Source of the DNA: Paenibacillus sp. UNC451MF
GTDB lineage: Bacteria > Bacillota > Bacilli > Paenibacillales > NBRC-103111
Direction: 5' to 3'
NCBI RefSeq assembly: GCF_000686845.1
Contig: NZ_JMLS01000002.1
Coordinates: 248,001-312,000 of the forward strand
DNA: 64,000 nucleotides
Below the pieces are notes generated by a model that was given only the letters and a program-made list of their open reading frames with translations, made no database searches and was not told where the DNA came from. The position numbers were made by a program, and so were the translations under genes. Every line of letters starts with the position of its first letter. The stretch's first letter is position 1. Shown here piece after piece: positions 59,531 through 64,000 of this stretch.

Positions 59531-59582
59531 ACTGATCAGTCAGAATAAAAAAATTATACATAATGATTTACCGTTTTGTCAA
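59531..59582 (-). promoter_or_regulatory. Promoter and operator of the TetR-DUF4180-SUMF1 operon
   Basis: TTGACA (59582-59577), 18 bases, TATAAT (59558-59553), then the palindrome ACTGATCAGT (59540-59531) in the early transcribed region. Confidence 0.85.
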
Positions 59583-59672
59583 ACCCGGAGTCGAATAATG
59601 AAGCTCGAAGGTGAGGTAACTGTTCCCCTATATCGCATAGATATCCCCAGGTTCACTCAACAAGAGCCTTTT

Positions 59673-60380
59673 TTAAGCCGGTGGCCCAGCTGCCGCAATT
59701 TCGGCAATCCGTTGGTTGACATCGGATTCGTACACCCCACCATGATAACAGATAATTCTCTGAATATCATAGGCAGTGAGTTTAGCTAATGATCGGTAAG
59801 CCTCCTCCAGATCGGGAGTTTGTATTGGATTCGGCCCTTGAAGCTGTTCCCCTCTAATGAGCATCGCATCACCCGCGATCAGAGTCTTGGTAGCTGGATG
59901 GTAGAGGCTGACATGTCCGGGTGTATGACCCGGTGTATGAATGACAATAATCCCACCGGCAAAATCCAATTTATCTCCGTCAGCAACCGTTTGAGTAACG
60001 ATTTCACCAGGTGGCGAGAATTTTTCTCCAAATGGCTCGAGCATCTTAGGAAGCACTTTAATGAGAGGAAGCTTCCCTTCAATATAAGGCTTGTCTGCAA
60101 TATGGGCATAGACTTCGGTGTCTGATTTCTCGTTCAATACTTCGGAGATACCCCCGATATGGTCAATATCTTGGTGCGTAATAAATACACCGGTCAGCTT
60201 TCCGATTGGAAACCCGACTGCTTCCATTTGCGATAGGATTTCTTGGATCATGCCAGGCATGCCCGTATCTACGAGGATGAGAGAGTCGTTGGCACAAAGT
60301 AAAGTCGGAGTATAAGTCCAAAGTCCGTGTGGCATCGGGATGTTAACGTATAAAGGAATAATGTTAGCTGTTGTTGTCAT
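59673..60380 (-). CDS. MBL-fold metallo-hydrolase (YflN-like)
   Basis: A 235-aa metallo-beta-lactamase-fold protein: LVDTGMPG near 33, GVFITHQDIDHIGG near 64-77 (H-x-D-x-D-H variant of the metal motif), HTPGHTPGHVSLYHP near 133 and LIAGDAMLIRG near 151. The Gln-Asp form of the first motif is common in this subgroup, which includes lactonase- and YflN-like enzymes. It is 74 bases downstream of the monooxygenase gene and probably cotranscribed. Substrate unknown. Confidence 0.87.
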   Translation of the reverse strand: MTTTANIIPLYVNIPMPHGLWTYTPTLLCANDSLILVDTGMPGMIQEILSQMEAVGFPIGKLTGVFITHQDIDHIGGISEVLNEKSDTEVYAHIADKPYIEGKLPLIKVLPKMLEPFGEKFSPPGEIVTQTVADGDKLDFAGGIIVIHTPGHTPGHVSLYHPATKTLIAGDAMLIRGEQLQGPNPIQTPDLEEAYRSLAKLTAYDIQRIICYHGGVYESDVNQRIAEIAAAGPPA

Positions 60381-60454
60381 TAGGATACCGGTACCGTTTA
60401 TGTTCTAAACGGCTATCGGCGCACCTCCAATGTATTGTAGATTTTCAAAACAAA

Positions 60455-61612
60455 TTATACTTCCGCAAAGTTGCTGCTCATCATTTCGCCAAACGTTTCT
60501 GCAGCGTTGTCGGAAAAGAACAATTTCATGAAGCGTTTCGTTGTTATTGCAGTATCGCCTGCATATTCAAACATTTTCAACTCGTATTCTTTAATAGCTT
60601 GGAAAAGATCATCGTTGTTAATAATGGATAATCCAAGTTCTGCAGCATCCAGCATAGCTAGATTAGCTCCAGCTCCGGCAAAGGGTGACATCAAATGCGC
60701 GGCATCCCCAATTAGAGTAACACCGGATTTGCTTTCCCACTTGTGAGGGACGGGCAGCATATAAATTCTTCTTGGAAAAACTTCTCCATTTGCATATCGA
60801 ATATAGTTCTTTAAATCCTCGTCCCAGTCTTCAAAAAACTTAAGCATTTCACACTTAGCCTTTTCGAGATTCTCATAAGGGATTCCATTTACGTCTATCC
60901 AATCTCTATCTACTTCAAAGCCAAGATAGACGCGAATCCGGCCGTCACCATTAACCTGAGCCACAATGGCCTTATGGTCATCGAGAGCAAACATGCTGCC
61001 AGTGCCATTAAAGGCAAATAGATCGGGGAATTGAGTTGCTGCGTCTAAAACATTCAGTTCAATCATACTAACGCCGGAATATTCCGCATCCGCATTGCTA
61101 AGAAGAGGACGGATTTTGGAGAAAGCGCCATCCGCCGCGACAACGAGATCCACCGTCTCGATTTGCCCATTTTCAAATTGTAAGTCATGTTGTCCATTTT
61201 CAAGCCGCAGTGCCTGCAATAGCTTGTACCCCCACCGGACCGAGCTCGGATGCAGTGAATCTAAAAGCATATTTCGAAGTAAGGTTCGATCAATTTCGGG
61301 GCGATCATCTTCTCCGGGTCCTTCTTCTGCAGCGCTTCCAAATAATAGCTTACCGGTTTTATCCGTTAATTTCATCGCTTGTCCTTCGTACCGGCAAATC
61401 GACTGGAATTCCTCGAGCAGACCGGCCACTTGAAGAGCTTTCTGACCGGAATCCGTTGCCAAATCAAGCGTCCCTCCCTGTGAGCGATATGTTCTGGATG
61501 ATTCGCGTTCATAAATAACGGGATCAAATCCTGCTTGCTGTAGAACGCGTGCCAGAGTCAATCCCCCGAGACCTGCTCCAATAATAGCAATTCGTTTTTC
61601 TTTGTCGCTCAT
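60455..61612 (-). CDS. FAD-dependent monooxygenase, TetX-like
   Basis: The 385-aa flavoprotein has RIAIIGAGLGGLTLARVLQQ near 6 (dinucleotide fold), GGTLDLATDSGQKALQVAGL near 46, DLVVAADGAFSKIRPLL near 158 and VTLIGDAAHLMSPFAGAGAN near 293 (FAD-binding GD motif). The layout and the GGTLDL stretch are closest to TetX-type tetracycline-modifying and related antibiotic hydroxylases. I start at ATG 61612 after GGAG; the track of codons up to 61654 lacks a ribosome site. Tetracycline as substrate is unproven; many relatives act on other aromatics. Confidence 0.85.
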   Translation of the reverse strand: MSDKEKRIAIIGAGLGGLTLARVLQQAGFDPVIYERESSRTYRSQGGTLDLATDSGQKALQVAGLLEEFQSICRYEGQAMKLTDKTGKLLFGSAAEEGPGEDDRPEIDRTLLRNMLLDSLHPSSVRWGYKLLQALRLENGQHDLQFENGQIETVDLVVAADGAFSKIRPLLSNADAEYSGVSMIELNVLDAATQFPDLFAFNGTGSMFALDDHKAIVAQVNGDGRIRVYLGFEVDRDWIDVNGIPYENLEKAKCEMLKFFEDWDEDLKNYIRYANGEVFPRRIYMLPVPHKWESKSGVTLIGDAAHLMSPFAGAGANLAMLDAAELGLSIINNDDLFQAIKEYELKMFEYAGDTAITTKRFMKLFFSDNAAETFGEMMSSNFAEV

Positions 61613-61856
61613 TCTCACCACTCCTGATGTATTTAACATAGGGTTTGAAGCCACTCACTCCATTCACTCGCTGCCCCTAAGATGCAGCTGCTGAATCGAA
61701 TGAATACATCGTAAACCGGCTATGTAAACTGAATATAAATTGAAGCTAGAAAGATTAGTTATAGAAGGAGTACCCGTTGGGGAACTTAATATTTAATGGA
61801 GTCTCGGGGGAATGAACCCTAACTGACATCTAACTCGAACAATTCTTCTGACTTGA

Positions 61857-61911
61857 AAAAAGGGTTATCCCGCAAGCAGCCTGTTCGACTACCTGCAGAA
61901 TAACCCTCAAA
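61857..61911 (-). terminator. Terminator of the right-edge SLH gene
   Basis: AGGGTTAT..CGCA.GCAG paired with CTGC.G..ATAACCCT, then six T on the minus strand, 12 bases past the stop. Confidence 0.9.
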
Positions 61912-61922
61912 CGATTGATATG

Positions 61923-64000
61923 TTATTTAGTCTTTTGTGCTAGCATGTTCAGCAGCACAGTCACAGCCTCGGCTCTCGTTGTTGAAGCCATAGGTGCGAA
62001 TTCGTTGTTCTCTTTACCTTCTACTAGCTTTTGTTTCTTCATCGCAGCTACTGCACCTTTGGCCCATGCTGGAACATCCTTGTCGTCAGCAAAACCGGTC
62101 ACAGAATTAGCTTCGATAGTCAGACCCAAAGCATTAGCAAGCATTACGGCCATCTCAGCACGTGTGATTTGTGCATTTGGACGGAAGCTTCCATCCTCAT
62201 ATCCTTTTACAATTCCTGCTTGGAACGCTTGCGCGACTGCTTTTTGCGCCCAGCTTCCAATCTCTGCTGTATCTGTGAAAGTCAGCGCTGCACCTTCTCC
62301 TTGCGGCTTCAGTGTGTTCATCAGCATAAGGGCAAATTCCGCTCTTGTCACCGTATTATTTGGCTTGAATGTGCCGTCTGGGTAACCGCTGACGATTCCA
62401 TTGCTTACTGCTTTCTTAATGTTAATCTCTGCCCAATGTCCAGTAATATCACTCAAGTTAACCGTAGGAATTGGTGCCGCAGAGTCTACCGCGAATACCG
62501 CATATTTCGTAAAGTGATCGACTTCTACGGAAATTTTATTTCCATTGATTTTGCTGCCTTTGACTTCTACCCACACCTTCTTCACTTCATCATAGTAGAA
62601 GACAGCAGCCGTCTGGTTATTCTTCAAGCTTGCTGGATTAAAGGTAAAGGTCAACGTAACCGGATTACTGAAGTTCTCTGAGAAATTCTTTAGAATCTCA
62701 AATATCGAGCTAAGCAGAACCTCTTTGTTCTTAAGTAAAGCTTGAGTATCTGCCACTTTCTCAATCGTCAACTTCAGTTCTTTGTTTGTAGCATTGGACG
62801 GAATAGAGATGACGATTTCATTCCCTAAACCAACTTCTCCCGACTTACCTACAGGAAGCGTTAGTTTCCCATCCGTTGCGGTCACTTTGGTATCGCTAGG
62901 AGTCGAACCTCCACCGCCGTTTCCACTGCTGCCTCGACCGCCACTACCAGGTACGCGGCTCACGATGATACTGTAGGTTTTCGTTGTACCGTCTTGTGCT
63001 GTTACTACAACATTGATGGTATTGCTACCTATCTGTAGGTTAATTGCTCCGCTCGCTTGTCCGCTTATGACAGGACTTCCGTTCACCGTCATTGTAGCGT
63101 TCTTGTCGTATATATTTGCCGTTACGGTAATGCTCGATACAGCCGTAGCTACATTTGCACTGTAAGCCGTTGTACCGGAGGCAAATACAGGACTCAGAGT
63201 ACCGTTCGACAAGGTCAAGGAGCTCAAGTCTGCGTTGCTGCTAGTTGCTGGAGCACGATTCACAGTTACTCTATAGTTCTTCGTAGTGCCGTTCTGCGCT
63301 GTCACTACGACAGTGATGGTATTGTTACCTGTCTGAAGATTAATAGCTCCGCTTGCTTGACCGCTTAGGACAGGATTCCCGTTCACAGTCATCGTAGCAT
63401 TACTATCACTTACAGTTGCTGTTAGTGTAAGGCTTGATACAACGCTCTCCACACTCGAAGTGTAAGTCGTTATGTCGGATGCAAATGCAGGATTTAGGTT
63501 ACCGCTCGACAAGGTCAAGGAGCTCAAATCTGCATTGCTGCTAGCTGCTGGAGCACGATTCACAGTTACTCTATAGTTCTTCGTCGTGCCGTTCTGCGCT
63601 GTCACTACGACAGTGATGGTATTGTTACCTGTCTGAAGATTAATAGCTCCGCTTGCTTGACCGCTTAGGATCGGATTCCCGTTCACAGTCAGTGTAGCGT
63701 TGCTATCATATACACTTGCCGTTACAGAAAGACTCGATACACCGTTATCCACACTCGAAGTGTAAGCCGTTGTGTCGGATGCAAATACAGGACTCAGAGT
63801 ACCGTTCGACAAGGTCAAGGAGCTCAAGTCTGCGTTGCTGCTGCTTGTGATCGTTAAATCATAGGTACCTACGGCTTGCTGAACTACGCCAGTCGAAACA
63901 AACGTACCATCGACCGTAGTTGCCGTAATAGTAACCTTACCTGCCGCAACACCCGTTACTTTACCGTTCTTATCAACAGTCGCAATAGCTGGATCGCTGG
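61923..64000 (-). CDS. SLH-anchored protein with BIG2 and three cadherin-like repeats (partial, runs off right edge)
   Basis: The frame is open to base 64000; an internal ATG at 63827 is not the start. From the edge: the end of a BIG2 domain (ATVDKNGKVTGVAAGKVTIT), three 100-residue cadherin-like sandwich repeats (NADLSSLTLSNGTLSPVFAS, SGAINLQTGNNTITVVVTAQ), a Gly/Ser linker (GSGGRGSSGNGGGG), a beta domain of about 150 residues and an SLH triplet (DITGHWAEINIKKAVSNGIV, GYEDGSFRPNAQITRAEMAV). It is a wall-bound surface protein; the N-terminal part that would tell its job is outside the window. Confidence 0.88.
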   Translation of the reverse strand, partial: SDPAIATVDKNGKVTGVAAGKVTITATTVDGTFVSTGVVQQAVGTYDLTITSSSNADLSSLTLSNGTLSPVFASDTTAYTSSVDNGVSSLSVTASVYDSNATLTVNGNPILSGQASGAINLQTGNNTITVVVTAQNGTTKNYRVTVNRAPAASSNADLSSLTLSSGNLNPAFASDITTYTSSVESVVSSLTLTATVSDSNATMTVNGNPVLSGQASGAINLQTGNNTITVVVTAQNGTTKNYRVTVNRAPATSSNADLSSLTLSNGTLSPVFASGTTAYSANVATAVSSITVTANIYDKNATMTVNGSPVISGQASGAINLQIGSNTINVVVTAQDGTTKTYSIIVSRVPGSGGRGSSGNGGGGSTPSDTKVTATDGKLTLPVGKSGEVGLGNEIVISIPSNATNKELKLTIEKVADTQALLKNKEVLLSSIFEILKNFSENFSNPVTLTFTFNPASLKNNQTAAVFYYDEVKKVWVEVKGSKINGNKISVEVDHFTKYAVFAVDSAAPIPTVNLSDITGHWAEINIKKAVSNGIVSGYPDGTFKPNNTVTRAEFALMLMNTLKPQGEGAALTFTDTAEIGSWAQKAVAQAFQAGIVKGYEDGSFRPNAQITRAEMAVMLANALGLTIEANSVTGFADDKDVPAWAKGAVAAMKKQKLVEGKENNEFAPMASTTRAEAVTVLLNMLAQKTK
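62941..63840 (-). repeat. Three tandem 300-bp coding repeats
   Basis: The same landmark sequence (CGACAAGGTCAAGGAGCTCA) begins at 63207, 63507 and 63807, giving an exact 300-base period. The second and third units are nearly identical over long stretches; the first is more diverged at its far end. Confidence 0.92.

Overview
The window looks like chromosome of a spore-forming, S-layer-bearing Firmicute of the Paenibacillaceae, most likely Paenibacillus or a close relative. The evidence is an alpha/beta small acid-soluble spore protein, a GerPA/GerPF-like protein, a YjcZ-type spore peptide, a leucine T-box, Bacillus-type SOS boxes and four large secreted proteins carrying SLH triplets. No rRNA, tRNA, CRISPR array, transposase or prophage was seen.

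Layout. 1-5 kb: a left-truncated TIR-like/GAF protein (minus strand, reading off the window edge) lies head to head with an SOS operon. That operon encodes a Y-family polymerase between two related small proteins; a LigD-type DNA ligase, an SASP and a GerPF-like gene follow. 5-14 kb: one 2706-aa SLH-anchored protein with two lyase-like jelly rolls, then a long leader, a candidate structured RNA and small spore proteins. 14.7-25 kb: general stress protein Ctc/L25, adenine deaminase, a MetE-like methionine synthase broken by an in-frame TAG, its LysR regulator, a YbaK deacylase, leuA with a complete T-box, a cupin, a tautomerase/CMD pair and another LysR. 25-34.4 kb: efflux and regulator pairs (TetR/MFS, Fur-box AraC/MFS, TipA-like MerR, LysR/O-methyltransferase, ArsR/YfmJ-type reductase). 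34.5-42 kb: cysJI, Crp/Fnr regulator, peroxiredoxin, TetR, HxlR, and a dispersed palindromic intergenic repeat. 42.3-45.8 kb: an AT-rich island of small same-strand genes of mostly unknown role, separated by four divergent 105-152 bp cruciform repeats with ends TGTATTCACG/CGTGAATACA. It resembles an integron cassette array without an integrase. 45.9-64 kb: a TetR/14-TM efflux pair, secreted RCC1 and SLH-collagen-BclB proteins, an F420-type reductase/TetR pair, a PQQ-propeller SLH protein, a MarR/membrane protein pair, a TetR-DUF4180-SUMF1 operon, a TetX-like monooxygenase with a metallo-hydrolase, and a right-truncated SLH protein with exact 300-bp repeats.

How it works together. Much of the window is short switch modules, each a one-component regulator with one target and, in several cases, a visible shared operator (27.1/27.8, 47.3/47.95, 52.87/52.91 and 57.02/57.63 kb). 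The second theme is the cell surface: four SLH proteins with lyase-like, lectin-like, collagen-like and propeller modules. Sulfur and amino-acid supply form a third (cysJI, MetE-like, leuA). The regions most worth checking are the attC-like cassette island (42.3-45.8 kb), the TIR-GAF protein at the left edge, the SOS polymerase flanked by paralogues, and the nonsense codon in the MetE-like gene. All family calls are by eye from sequence; no database search was run.
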